Below, piece after piece: positions 18,832 through 31,103 of a DNA stretch of 64,000 nt (positions within the stretch are counted from its first letter, which is position 1; each line of letters begins with the position of its first letter). Under the pieces are notes generated by a model. The model worked only from the letters and a program-made list of their open reading frames with translations. It was not told the origin of the DNA and did not search any database. The DNA is from Emiliania huxleyi CCMP1516 (lineage: Eukaryota; Haptophyta; Isochrysidales; Noelaerhabdaceae), in NCBI RefSeq assembly GCF_000372725.1, contig NW_005198244.1, positions 1,305,841 through 1,369,840 on the forward strand, written 5' to 3'. The position numbers were made by a program, and so were the translations under genes.

Positions 18832-21800
18832 TCCACCGGAGGAGATCGCCCTGCTCGGGGAGCGTGTCGTCATCAGTGGCCTCGCCGCCCGGCCAGAGTA
18901 CAACGGCCTCCGCGGCACGGTCGTTCGCAGCGCCGCCGGCGAGCGAGCTCGCGCTGTACTCCTGAGTGCGGTACTCCGGCAAGTGATGTCTCCTTCCCCG
19001 CCGTCTAGGCGACCGGCTCGTCGTCGAGTTTGAGGGCGGGCGCTCGCTCGCCGTCCGAATCGAGCACCTCATCCCGGCGGCGCGCCCCGCCAGACGCCTA
19101 GTCCCCTCCGACTCCTCCTCTCCCAGCCGTCCTCCCACACACACACCTCACCGCTCCGGTGGGCTGGGTGTCGCCACCAGCCCGACCTCGCCACCCGCGG
19201 ACGCCTCAGGCGGCGCTCGAGGGAGCCGACCTGCCTCCCGCCCCCTCCGGCACACGCGCCGCCGCCGCCGCCGCCGTCCCGCCCGCCGCCGCCTCGACTC
19301 AAAGCGAGGAGGATCTGCAGCTGCGGGCGGCGATCGCAGAGTCGCTCGGCCAGAAGCCGCTGCCGCCGCCGCCGCCTCGTCAGCCGACGCCTCCCGCCGC
19401 CCGCCGCTCTCGCAGCAGCACCTCCGTGTCCGTGCTCGAGAGGCAGGCTGCGCACGAGGTGCGGGGCGGCGAGGCTGCCCGGCGGAGAGAGCCACCGCCG
19501 CCGCCGAGTCGACTCGCGGAGGCTTGCGGTGTAGGCTCGGGCGGCAGAGGTGCTCGAGCGGGTCCGCTCCTTCTGCCGCGAGTCGGGCTCCCCCTTCACG
19601 GACCCGGACTTCCCTCCTGCGGCACACGCCCTCCCCTGCCCTCCCCTGCCCTCCCCTGCCCTGCCCAGCGCTGCCCTGCCCTGCCCTCCCCTGCCCTCCC
19701 CTGCCCAGCGCTGCCGCCTCCCGCCGCACCCGTGGGTGACGCGTGGGTGGGGCTGGCTGCGATAGGCCACGTCGCTCTTCCGCGACGGCAGAGGGTGGCA
19801 GCAGGAGGGGTCGTCGGCGAACCGGCACCGCGCCGGGCTCGGCGAGAGCCCGCTCTGCCTGCGCCCCTCCCCTCCCCATCCCCTCCTTCGGCCAGCCCTC
19901 CTCTCGCCTCGCTCTGCCTGCGCCCCTCCCCTCCCCATCCCCTCCTCCGGCCAGCCCTCCTTCGGCCACCCCTCCTCTCGCCTCGCTCTGCAGGCGACCT
20001 CGTCTGGCTCCGCCCGTCTTCCCTCCTGCCTCGCCCCGAAGAGAAGCAGCTCTCGGCGGGCGGGATCGACGTCTCCTCCCTCCGCTCCCTCTTCCGCGGG
20101 ATGGGCGTGGGCAGCAGCCGCGCGCACGAGGCGTGGGAGGTGGTGCGGGGCGGCGCGACGCCGCACGACATCCGGCAGGGCGCACTCGGCGACTGCTGGC
20201 TGCTCTCGGCGCTCGCGCTGCTCGCGGAGCGGCCGCGGCTGCTGGCGGCGGTCTTGCCTTCGCGCGTGGTGGACGCGTCGGGCGCGTACCAGGTGCGGCT
20301 CTGCGCGGGCGGCGAGTGGCGCACGCTCATGGTGGACGACACCTTCCCTTGCCTGCCGCTGCCGAGCCCGTTTGGAGCGCGTCGAGGGGCGCAGTCCCCG
20401 GGTGCGCGAGACAAGTCGGCGCAGCGTGCCGTGCCTTGGTCTAGGCGCGACGAGGGGCGTGCCGGCGTTTGGGTGCGCGGCGCGGCGCCAGCTCTGGGCC
20501 CGGCCCGACGCAGAGGAGAGGTAGAGCGGCGGGACGGCGTCTCTTCACGGCTGGCTGTGAACAGGTGGCCCTCATCGAGAAGGGCGCGGCCAAGCTGCAC
20601 GGGAGCTACGAGGCGCTCGAGGGCGGCTCGGTGGAGGAGGCGCTGCGCACGCTGACCGGCTTCCCCACCCAGCGGCTCCACCTCGTCGCGACAGACGGCA
20701 GCTCGCGCAAGAAGGGGATGGGCGGCGGCGGCAAGGAGCGGGCGAGGGACAGCGGCGGTGAGGAGGACCCGGACGTGCAGTGGGCGCGGCTGCTCTCGTT
20801 CCACGAGGCGGGATTCCTGCTCGGCGCCTCGTGCGGCTGCGGCGACGGCGGCGAGGCGGCGGCCGCCGCCGCGGAGGCGATGGGGCTGCTCGTCGAGCAC
20901 GCATACTCTGTGCTCGAGGTGCGGGCGGTGGCCGGGCCGCCGCCGCCTCCGGGCGCGCCGCGCGGGTACCGAGGCAGTGGCGCGCGGCTGCTCAAGCTGC
21001 GCAACCCGTGGGGCCGGCTCGAGTGGCGCGGGGACTGGTCGGACGACTCGCCGCTCTGGACGGCCGAGCTGCGGGCTCAGCTCGGCTTCCCCGAGGCGGG
21101 GCGCCGCCTGCCCGCCGGGCCAAAGGGGGGCGGCGACGGCGACGACGGCGTGTTTTGGATGGCGTGGGACGACTTTCGAGACTACTTTACCGCGGTGGAC
21201 GTCTGCCGGGTGAGGCCCGAGTGGGCCGAGGTCCGCTTCGGGCTCTCGAAGGTGGGCCCTCTCCCCTAGTCCTCCCCTGAGCCTCCTCGGAAGGTTCGCC
21301 CCGCAGGTGCGCTCGGCAGTCTCGATCGGCGGGGCCCTGGCGGGCGCGATGGGGGGCGGGAGCGGGCCGCACCAGTCGCTGCGCGGCTTTGCGCTCGAGG
21401 TGCTCGAGACGACGGAGGCGGAGCTGTCGCTGCTGCAGCCGTCGGGCCGCGGCGGCGGCAGCGGGCGGTCGGACGCCGGACTGCTGTCGACGGACTTGCT
21501 GTTGCTGCTCGTGTCGCGGCCGGGCGGCTCGGAGGGGCCCACCCTCGGCGGCGGCGGGCTGCGGCTCGTCGAGAGCTCGGAGCGCGAGATCCGCGAGGAG
21601 GTGAGCTGCGAGGCGCTGCTCTCGCCAGGCCACTACCTCGCCCTCCCCCTCTCCCTCCGGCCGGCGCACTCCGACCTCGGCTGGCCTCGCACCGTGCTGC
21701 GGGTCGGCAGCGCAAAGCCGCTGCTCTGCGAGGAGGTTGCCGTCGCGCCGTCCGAGCTCGCCGCCGCCGTGGGCGAGTACGCACGGCGGGGCAGCCGCCA

Positions 21801-22626
21801 CCGCGCCTTCGACGGGATGGACCTCTTCTCGCTGCAGGACGGGTGAGTCTGCCCGCTCTGCGCCGCGAGGAAGCCCACGGGAAGCGGAGGTTCACCCAGG
21901 GGGGTCCGGAGGGCTCAGGTGCGGCTGGCTCCTCTTCGCCGAGAACCGCTGCGCCGCGCTTCGCTTCACGCTCTCCCTCGACCTCGGCGACGTCTGCTCT
22001 CTCTCTCTCTCTCCCCCCCCAGACAGGTCTGTTCACGCGCGCGGCCGTGAACAGGCGAGTCGTTCAACTTGCTGGCGTCGCGCTCCTCGCTGCTCACCAC
22101 GGACAGCTTGCCTCCCAAATCCGCCATGCTCGTGCAGGTGTCAACTCCGCCCCGCCAGCCCGCCACCTAAGACACTTTCCGAGTCTCTCCGCTGCGGATC
22201 CGCCCAATCCCCCGAGGCACCTCTCCGAGACTCTGCGAGCGAGCCTGACGCAGGTGCTGTCGATGGCGGGGCAGGCGGCGTGCATGATGCGCTCCCGGTT
22301 CCAGTTCTCCCAGGCGCCCGCGCTCGACGACCCGAGAGCCCCGCACTCCGAGAGAGCGCCGCCTCCGAGAGCCCGCCTCGAAGCGAGCCCGCCTCCCGGG
22401 TCGAGACGCCGCGCCGTGTGTGCAGGCGCCGGCGCTGTTTCACTCCGCGGGCGCGCACTCGCCCGAGCTCGCGGCGCCGATCCACGAGCCATGGCCTTTG
22501 GAGGGCGACAGCCGAGCAGGCGGCAGAGGGACCGGGGCCGGGGGCGGAGGCGGCGGGGGTGTGAGGGGGGGAGCTGGCGGGCTCCTTGGAGGGGTGGCGT
22601 CGATGCTACGCCGTCCCGGCAGGTAG
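18494..22626 (+). CDS. Calpain-type cysteine protease with UBA and UIM
   Basis: Multi-exon gene. Residues about 1-42 are a UBA-like domain (RLLRLQAMGFEPAAARRAL, NGDIEAAAALLVSKG). A poly-Pro tract follows, then a KOW/SH3-like block (ERVVISGLAARPEYNGLRGT ... DRLVVEFEGG ... IEHLIP). Next comes a UIM (EEDLQLRAAIAESLGQ), then the calpain core: QGALGDCWLLSALALL with the catalytic Cys (about 20185), VALIEKGAAKLHGSYEALEG, HAYSVLEV with the His (about 20900), and LLKLRNPWG with the Asn (about 21000). After WMAWDDFRDYF come beta-sandwich segments (LPLSLRP) and a tail ending SMLRRPGR. No EF hands are seen, so it is not a classical penta-EF-hand calpain. Several introns start GC. The exon pattern around 19.6-20.0 kb, in a CCCTGCC repeat-filled intron, and around 20.37-20.57 kb is not fully resolved. 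Confidence 0.8.
19619..19720 (+). repeat. CCCTGCCCTCC tandem repeat in calpain intron
   Basis: Alternating CCCTGCCCTCC and CCCTGCCCAGCGCTG units. A second set of CCCCTCCCCTCCCCAT-type units lies at about 19860-19985 in the same intron. Confidence 0.8.
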
Positions 22627-23266
22627 TTTATTTTCTCTATGATATCGCTCGAGGACTTTTCATTTTTTATGATCCGCTATCCGCTATGCCCTATGCTGAT
22701 ACAAAGAACCCTGCACAAAGACCGCAGGGCGGGGACCTGTTCCTTTTTACCCATCTCCTAGTAGAGGTGTCCGTTTTATTTATTTGTTTATGCCCTATGC
22801 TGTGCGTCCCACGGCCGCGCCCGTCCCCCCACATAAAACTCATAAGACATTATCGCAGGTTAATATCACATCCCTCTCGTACCGGGTTCCGCGCTTCCGC
22901 GGGTTTACCGCCAGGCGCGCGGCGCAGAGAGGTAAACACTAAACTGCGTAATCCGCGTGTGTAATTGCCTGTACCGCCGCGCCGGCGCGCCGCGGACTGT
23001 ATACTCAAAAGAGGACATTGCATTGGATCAAAAACGGACTCTCGCGCAGCCACACATGAGCCACGTCTCACGCGCGCGAAGGCCGAGTCGAGTTCGATTT
23101 CTCTCTCAGTGGCCTTTTTGGCACACCTTCGACCTTGTAGTAGTTGTACGAACTACAATCAGCAGATCTTCTGCATCGTCGTCTGCGAGTGCTGATTGTT
23201 GCACGGGAAGACGATGCAGCGGTCTGAGGCTCGGTACGCCTTGGCAGAGGCAGAGGACGGCTGACG
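22627..23266. other. Intergenic, with repeat R3 copy 2 and small inverted repeats
   Basis: No gene found. 22701-22777 is the inverted partner of 4779-4850. Near 22670-22690 and 22790 CCTATGC/CGCTAT blocks are repeated. Around 23140-23215 there are short inverted repeats (GTAGTTGTACGAACTAC; AATCAGCA...TGCTGATT; GAAGACGATGCAG against CTGCATCGTCGTC). Confidence 0.5.
22701..22777. repeat. Dispersed repeat family R3, copy 2
   Basis: Reverse complement of 4779-4850, with core GGACCTGTTCCTTTTTACCC. It carries a few extra bases (GCAGG) relative to copy 1. Confidence 0.65.
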
Positions 23267-24119
23267 CTACCCACCCTTTCTGTCTGTGTGCTCTGTGAAC
23301 TGGGGCTTGCTCGCCTTGATGGCGGGCAGCGCCTCAAATCTGGCGCAGAACGCCTTGAGGGTGGGGAAGCCCTCGAGGCAGCTAGGCACCATGAGCGCGT
23401 TCTGATCAAGCAGCTCGTACCTGTGGCCGGCGCCGAGCCTGTGTCACCTTCGCAGAGCCTATGTTCGGTCTGCTACTCACCGCACATGACAAAGTCGCAC
23501 GCAGTCAGCTCGCCGCCAGCAAACCACACACGATCGCCGAGAAAGCTCGAGTACCGCTGCAGGTGCGTGCGTAGAGCAGCAGCGTAGGCTGGCACCGCAT
23601 CCTCGAACTTGCCGCTACGGCCGTAGGCCAGCCCGACCGTCCGGTTGCGCAAGTCCATCCCCTCCTGCGGTGGCACACGTTGGACTGACACAATCACGGA
23701 TCCGTTCGGAGCCCTCGTGGACGCACCTCCAGCATGATGTCGCACCGCGCCGCTTCGGTGGCCGTCGTGCCGAGGAGGGAATGCCTATGTCGAAGCCGTT
23801 ATGTTTCATGACAAGGGCGTGACCTTCAATTGAGAAATGGTGTCTGTTGCCGCCGCGCAACGTGGCGGACGATCGCATTGCTCTGTGTCACTGTGATGTC
23901 GCCGTCGATGAGGAACGGGAGATTCGGAAACGGGTAGTCGCCGAGGACAGTGTCCTTGACGTCAGTCCAGCAGGTCTTGTCAAAGTCTGGGGCGCCTCCC
24001 TGTTCGAAGCGCTTCTCCTCGTACGGGATGCTGGAGTATTCGAGGAGCATGCGGATGGGTTGCGCAAGCCCGCGGATCGCCCAGTAGCCGAGCACCACTG
24101 GTTTGCTGGCAATCGACAT
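23267..24119 (-). CDS. Glutathione S-transferase
   Basis: The enzyme conjugates glutathione to electrophiles. Exon 1 (24119-23851) gives the thioredoxin-like domain: VVLGYWAIRGLAQPIRMLLE with the catalytic-type Tyr, then NLPFLIDGD and TQSNAIVRHVARR, close to Mu/Sigma-type GSTs. A GC-AG intron leads to exon 2 (23784-23727, HSLLGTTATEAARCDIMLE) and a GT-AG intron to exon 3 (from 23664, EGMDLRNRTVGLAYG ... SSFLGDRVWFAGGELTACDF). The final exon encodes YELLDQNALMVPSCLEGF and TLKAFCARFEALPAIKASK, ending at 23267. The last splice junction, near 23480/23420, is not in an obvious canonical phase and needs transcript data. Probably cytosolic, about 210 aa. A Met 11 codons upstream (24152) is an alternative start. 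Confidence 0.88.
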
Positions 24120-24591
24120 AGCTCGGCCTGAACCGCTCGGACACGACGACACCGACGTACTCTTCCTCTCTCTCTCTCGGTCCGATGACTCCCGATTGTA
24201 CGTACTTTTAGCTTACTGGGAGAAAAGAGAGAGGGGGTTGTGTTCTCTAGGCCCCTAAGGGCCCTACGCGCGGCGTGAGAGCTCGATTGTACGCGATAGA
24301 TAGGTCCGACGATAGAACGAACGCACGAAGATGTTAAGAAGACTTTTCTTTCTTCATTTATTTGTTAGAGTTTGCGGTCCTGTGTTAGTGCCATCCCAGT
24401 GTTGTGCGAGGGACTAACATAGAATTTTGCGAATCGTAAAATCTCTTGCGTTTCGGCGGTAGTGATCTGATCACGCGAATACCACGTTCGGAGCGCTCCT
24501 CATCGCAAACCCCGTGAGCAGTCCTCCTCCGGGATTGTACGTAAGAGCTATCCACTGAAATTCTTTTTCGCACACAGGGCGAGAGAGAGCC

Positions 24592-25166
24592 ATGGACTGC
24601 CGCAACGCAGAGGACTTGCTCGAGCGCCTCGCCGACTCGGAGGACACGTTTGCGCACGCGGGATCGAGCACCAAGCAGGACGAACGGGTCAACGACGGCA
24701 GCAACTACGCGGGGTGCGCTGCCGTTGGCGACCCGTTAGCCAGCGTCGCCGCACCCGCTGCTCCTGGCCCCGACTCACAGCGATGCTTTTCACATGCCGC
24801 GCTGACCAGCGCCCAGTTCCCCTACGCTGCAGGCTGATGCGACTCGGCGACTATAAAGACAAGCGCGCCAAGATGGCAGAGACGCACGACCCAAAGGCGA
24901 ATCAGCTGGCTGCCGTCGCCGCGGCACGCGCCAAAGTCACCGCAGACCGTGACGCGGCGGATCGGGCCGCGCAGGAGCGAGAGGAGCGAGAGGCGGCGCG
25001 GCGGGACAAGCTAAAACGTACACTCACCACCGGCGCGGAGGGCGGCGGGGTCGCAGCAGCAGATGGCGACGCGGGCGCGGGCGACACGAAGCCCGCGGCG
25101 ACGAAAAAGAAGAAGAAGAAGGCTTCCGCCCCGGCGCTGTCCTTTGACGCGGAGGAGGAGGGCTGA
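24592..25166 (+). CDS. Small acidic/basic coiled-coil protein
   Basis: Exon 1 (24592-24674) encodes MDCRNAEDLLERLADSED TF and a short tail; a GC-AG intron (24675-24832) leads in phase to exon 2 (24833-25166). The result is about 137 aa: LMRLGDYKDKRAKMAE, then a long charged helix (DRDAADRAAQEREEREAARR), a Lys tract (KKKKKK) and a C-terminus ASAPALSFDAEEEG. The KKKK ... LSF ... EEEG ending resembles several small nuclear proteins (FAM50/DUF4604-like), but this is only a local resemblance. Function unknown; nuclear location is plausible. Confidence 0.6.
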
Positions 25167-25264
25167 CGGAACACGTAGTCCACTCGCTCGGAGGTCCAGA
25201 GCTCGCTACAAAGTGAAAAGATTTAAAACCCCTCCTCTGAGCTCTGTCACGGCACAGCACACTC

Positions 25265-25337
25265 GCAGATGCATGCACATGTACATGTACATGTTGTGCA
25301 TGTGCATGTGCGCATGCACATGCGCATGCACATGTGG
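25265..25337. repeat. Alternating CATG/CATGTA purine-pyrimidine tract
   Basis: About 73 bp of ATGCACATGTACATG and GCATGTGC units, almost strictly alternating pyrimidine and purine and rich in self-complementary CATG and GCATGC, so able to form hairpins or Z-DNA. Bases 25167-25990 contain no supported gene. Confidence 0.8.
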
Positions 25338-25408
25338 AGAGACTACAGGAAGGCGAACTGTACCGAATTCATTAACCCCCCCCCCCCACCCCACCCCACC
25401 CCCCCTTG

Positions 25409-25467
25409 AACACACCACGATTGAGGGATCCCGTGCCATGCGGAATCGACCTATCCCAGTGCTCAGG
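25409..25467. repeat. Dispersed repeat family R2, inverted partial copy
   Basis: Reverse complement of the first 60 bp of the R2 copies at 7968 and 8488 (core GGATCCCGTGCCATGCGGAA). It is preceded by a C run (25376-25406), as the other copies are followed by a G run. Confidence 0.65.
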
Positions 25468-25855
25468 TAGGTGGAGGTAGAAAGGTGAAGAACAGTCAGG
25501 CTCGGACTGGACACCAGCGCGGTATGGGTGGACGCTAGACAGATGATGACGACACGCACAAGCGACACACAGACACAAAACAGGCTCACAAGACACACAG
25601 CCAGCTGGCTGCCACACACCCTGAGTTGGCGTACACATAACTCAGGGCCACATCCCCCCTGTCGCCCCCCCCGCACTCCAAGGTGCCAAAGGAACAAACA
25701 AGGGCACAACAACACAACAGACGACAGGAGGTAACATGTGAGTTTAGAGCAGGCTTGCTCCGCCTCTAGCAATCTCGCCGACCGCGAGGCCGGACAGACA
25801 GGACCGTGTGTGGGGTCATGTGAGGTGTCTATGGACGCCCAGGCGAAGAGAGCCA

Positions 25856-25958
25856 GAAAGAAAGAAAGAAAACGACAACCCAAGGGAGGATGGGAGGACG
25901 GCACGCCGCCACCACACAGGGATCTTAAGGAGAGGGGTGTGATGCGCTAGCCGTCAAG
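25856..25958. repeat. Dispersed repeat family R1, long copy
   Basis: About 100 bp nearly identical to the reverse complement of 59162-59267: AAGAAAGAAAACGACAACCC ... GGACGGCACGCCGCCACCAC ... GAGAGGGGTGTGATGCGC. The copies differ at only a few bases, so they dispersed recently or are kept alike. Confidence 0.8.
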
Positions 25959-26033
25959 AGAGCCACACACGCAGCGGTTTATCGCAGACTATAGTCGAGC
26001 GCGTCGGAGAGGTGTTTCGACACCGAGTGTTTG

Positions 26034-26160
26034 AACGTTTCTTCGCAGAAGAAACGTCGAGAGAAAAAATCTCTCGCCGGTGTTCACAGAGCTCTGTGAA
26101 CACCGGCTACTCGGCCTTAGCCGCCGGTACGTCAACCGTGCGATAGCCAAGTATCGCACT
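26034..26160. other. Cluster of four hairpins beside an RT fragment
   Basis: In order: CGTTTCTTC-GCA-GAAGAAACG (about 26034-26054), CGAGAG-AAAAAAT-CTCTCG (about 26058-26076), the perfect 30-bp palindrome CCGGTGTTCACAGAG plus its complement (26077-26106), and GTGCGATA-GCCAAG-TATCGCAC (about 26137-26158). They lie just past the 3' end of the minus-strand reverse-transcriptase frame and may be part of the same retroelement. Confidence 0.75.
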
Positions 26161-26296
26161 GTTGGGTCCCGATGGTGTCCCATCACAAATTCGTGCTGTC
26201 GACAGATCATGTCCCTTGGTCGACTGCACCCGCCTTTGGACGGTTCTCCGACATGCTTAGATGAGTCTTTTTGTCTTTTTTTGGCTCGCCTGGCCT

Positions 26297-26899
26297 TCAC
26301 CAGTGCGAACATATTCTTGCTCGTAGGAGCCGCTCGTCTTTCGTCCGAGCAAACGTGCGCCCGATCGCCCCATTAAGCACGTGCGAAGGGTATCCGAGCG
26401 CCGTAAACTCCCTGAGCTTGCTCGTCACGCTGAGTGCGAATCCCTCGTCATCGCTTGCCATCGCGACCACCTTGAGCAGGCATCCAACCACGATGCCCGC
26501 CTTCATTTTAGCGCATGTGAAGCTATCCCAACGATGGTAGCGCCACACTCGCGGTGCCGTCTCGCAGCCCTCATTAACGTTCTTGAGTCTCGTCCGGAAA
26601 CTTCCGCTTGGGTCGAGCTCAAGAGTCGTTTCCAAAAAATGGGTGCTCTCGGCGGCTTCCAGCTTCAACGGGGCCCAGTAGCACTCCGAACGGCGGAAAT
26701 CTTCCCGGAAACGATCAACATCCCACGTGCTATCGTCCTTCGCAGTCACCGTGATCACATCGTCCATGTAGCGCTTCATACGGAAACGCGCTTTCGCATC
26801 ATCGTCGAGTGTTTGCATGAACTCGCGATTTGTTGTCGGCGCCACCCGGGTGAGCGCGCGGCGCCGCTCACGGCTCAGGCGCACTTGCCGCGCCGACAC
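26297..26899 (-). mobile_element. Reverse transcriptase C-terminal fragment (possibly Penelope-like)
   Basis: A minus-strand frame of about 200 codons contains the RT catalytic block KRYMDDVITVTAKDD and, downstream, WAPLKLEAAESTHFLETTLE, WRYHRWDSFTCAKMKAGIVV and LREFTALGYPSHVLNGAI. The order (Y-M-D-D, then a FLE-type block, then a GYP-containing helical block) resembles Penelope-like and related non-LTR reverse transcriptases. The N-terminal RT motifs are not present: the frame stops against the start of the CNNM gene, so this is a truncated copy. No endonuclease domain is visible. The exact family is uncertain. Confidence 0.6.
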
Positions 26900-26944
26900 G
26901 CTTGGCTGCCCGGCCCCAGCAGCTCTCCCAGCAGCTCTCCTCGC

Positions 26945-29406
26945 ATGCCCGACGTCGGGCTGATTCTAGCGAGCGTCGCCCTCGTGGGGCTCTCCGCCTG
27001 CTTCTCCGGTCTGACGCTCGGTCTCCTCTCGCTCTCGCTCGAGTCGCTCGAGCTCATCGTCTCTGGAGGCTCGGCGCGGGAGGCGGCGTGGGCGCGCAAG
27101 ATCTACCCAATGCGGCGGCACGGCAACCTCCTGCTGTGCACGCTGCTGCTCGGCAACACCCTCGTCAACGTCCTGATCTCGATCTTCTCCGCGCAGTTCC
27201 TCAGCCCCGGCCTCGGCGCCATCATGGCTTCGCTCGTCATCGTCGTCTTCGGAGAGATCATCCCGCAGTCTGTCTGCTCGCGGCACGGGCTGCGGATCGG
27301 CGCCGCCTCGCGGCCGCTGGTGGTGCCGCTCATGTTTGCCTTTTTGCCCGTCACCTGGCCCATTGCGCGCCTGCTCGACTTTGCGCTCGGCAGCGAGATG
27401 CGGACGATGTACAACAAGCGGCAGCTCGACCGGCTGCTCGACATCAACGCGGCGGCGGTCGACATCAGCACGGAGAGCTGCAATCTCCTCGCGGCGGCTG
27501 TCGGCCGACGAGTGACGCGTGCGCTGCTGACTGCGTTAGGACGACCGCAAGCTGCTCTCGTCGGCGCTCGCCTTTTCCGAGAAGCGGGTCGACTCGATCA
27601 TGACGCCGCTCCACGACGCCTTTATGCTCCAGCTATCCGACAAGGCCACAGCCATCGCCGCTGCTGCTGCCCTCACCGCTGCTGCCCTCGCCGCCGCCAC
27701 TGCCCTCACCGCCCCTGCCCGCACCGCCTCTGCCCTCGCCGCTCCACTCGCCCGCCGCCGCCTGACAGCTCACCTTCGACGTGATGCGAGCCGTCTACGA
27801 GTCGGGCTTCACGCGCGTGCCCGTGTACCACGTCCGCCGATCGACCGTCGTCGGCCTCGTCTTCACCAAGGTGCGCCTCCTCTCGTGTCCTCACACCTGC
27901 CTGCTCTCCCCCCCCTCCCTCACCCGCAGCCCCACACCTGCCTCTGCTCAGGACCTGATCCTCGTCGACCCCCACGACCAGATCCCGGCCACCCCCCCCC
28001 TCCCCCCCCCTCCCCCCCCCTTTCCCCTTCCCCCCCAGCCCGGCACCCCGGCTCGGCCTCTCCTCACGCCTCTCCGCCGGCCATGAGCAGGTCGCCGCGC
28101 TGCTCGCCCTCCTGCTAGATATTGCACATGAGGATACGAGGATGTGATATTCGATTCTATGAGCAGGTCGCCGCGCTGCTCGCCCTCTGCGCGCGGCCGC
28201 AGCAGCTGCACGCCTCCCTCGCGTCGACGCGGCGTCGACGCGACGCTGCGGCAGGCGCATCGCCCTGAACCGTCTCCCTGACCCCCTTCCCCGCGCGTCG
28301 CACACAGGCTCGACAAGATGCTGCAGCAGGTGCAGCTCTCGCGCGCGCACATGTGGCTAGTCACGCGCTCTGCCGCCGCGCTGCCCGCCGCTGCTGGCGG
28401 CGGCGCGAACGGCGGTTGCGGCGGCGGCGCGCTGATGCCCGCGGCGCAGCCCCGGAGAGGGGTGGAGCAGGTGGCTGGCATCGTGACGATGGAGGCGTCC
28501 CTCTCTTTGGCGCTCAGGGAGAAGAAGGGCCGCGAGACTGAGCGAGGACCGCCGTGCGCAGGACATCCTCGAGGAGCTCATCCAGGACGAGATCGTCGAC
28601 GAGAGCGACGTCGTCGCCGACAGCGGGAACAAGGCGCTGCAGCAGCGGACGCCGCAGCGGAGAGCGCCCTCCCCTCGAGGCGCTGCAGCGAGGTGCTTCA
28701 CAGCGCCTCTTGACAGCGCCGCCGTCCGCGAGTAGGATCGAGTTCTTCGAGATGCTGCAGCGGCGGGACGGGCTTGCGCTCGGGCGGGCGCTCGGCCCGG
28801 CGGCGAAGACGGCGGACGAGGCGTGTGCGCGCTAGTCCACGCGCAGCGGGTGTGGAGAGACGCTGTCCGCAGAAGAGAGGCGGAGGGTGGGCTTCGGTCA
28901 CGAGTCACTCGACACGTGACCGCGTCGAGTCCGCGTCCACCTCTCGCCTCTCGCCCTCAATCCGCCCTGCAGGTCCGCGCGCTCGTCTCGTACCTGTCCA
29001 CCAACGTCTCCCTCTTCCGCCCCGCCGCCTTCTCGGGCGCCGCGCTGCGCCGGCTCGTGCAGCGCTGCCCGATCTACACCGTCTCGGCGCAGCAGGTCGC
29101 GCACGGGCACTACATCTACGTGCGGGGCGTGCCAGCCTCGTGCTGCTGCCTGCTGCTGCACGGCCGGGTGCAGGTCTGCGCCGGCAACGAGGGGCTCGTC
29201 TCAGACATCGGCGCGTGGCCGCCCTTGCCGCGATTCGGCCGCCGCGCAGGCCTCTCGCTTCACAGCCGCCGCCGTGAGTAGGGCCGTGGACGCTGCTTGC
29301 CGCCAACGCCCTCACCGAGGAGAGGCACGTCCCCGATTTCACGGCACGCGTCGCGGCGGCGGCGCGCATCTTCACCATCCCGCGCGCCGAGCTGCTCGCG
29401 GTGTGA
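26945..29406 (+). CDS. CNNM/ACDP-type divalent metal transporter
   Basis: CNNM proteins move or regulate Mg2+ across membranes. Exon 1 (26945-27499) encodes the DUF21 membrane domain: SVALVGLSACFSGLTLGLLS, LLLCTLLLGNTLVNVLISIF, IVVFGEIIPQSVCSRHGLRI and further TM helices. Later exons give the CBS pair: DDRKLLSSALAFSEKRVDSI-MTPL, VMRAVYESGFTRVPVYHV, VGLVFTKDLILVDP, then HMWLVTR ... VAGIVTMEDILEELIQDEIV. The last exons encode the C-terminal cyclic-nucleotide-binding-like domain (LSTNVSLFRPAAFSGAALRR, GHYIYVRGVPASCCCLLLHG, LLAANALTEERHVPDF), ending AELLAV at 29404. The intron before DILEEL and the one before the PWTLL block are GC-AG; the first intron is only about 40 bp. The middle CBS exons (28.0-28.3 kb) are not fully resolved. 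Confidence 0.85.
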
Positions 29407-29599
29407 AGGAAGGGCGGGGCATACAGGTACAGGTACAGGTCGTCACGTGCGCAGTGAGAGAACGCGTATTGGACACACGATGTGTCCACAGAGATGTGTC
29501 TACAGACAGAGATTTTTAGATTTACGACTCGAGTACGAGACTTTCGTAGCCGTGTGCATGGAGTTGAGAGTTGTGGATGTCTAGATGTTTGTTTAGTTA

Positions 29600-31103
<1,504 letters not shown>

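Noticed and set aside
26034-26260. Hammerhead ribozyme near the RT fragment
   Set aside because: No CTGATGA/GAAA core in the right arrangement was found on either strand; only GATGAG occurs, without the partner.
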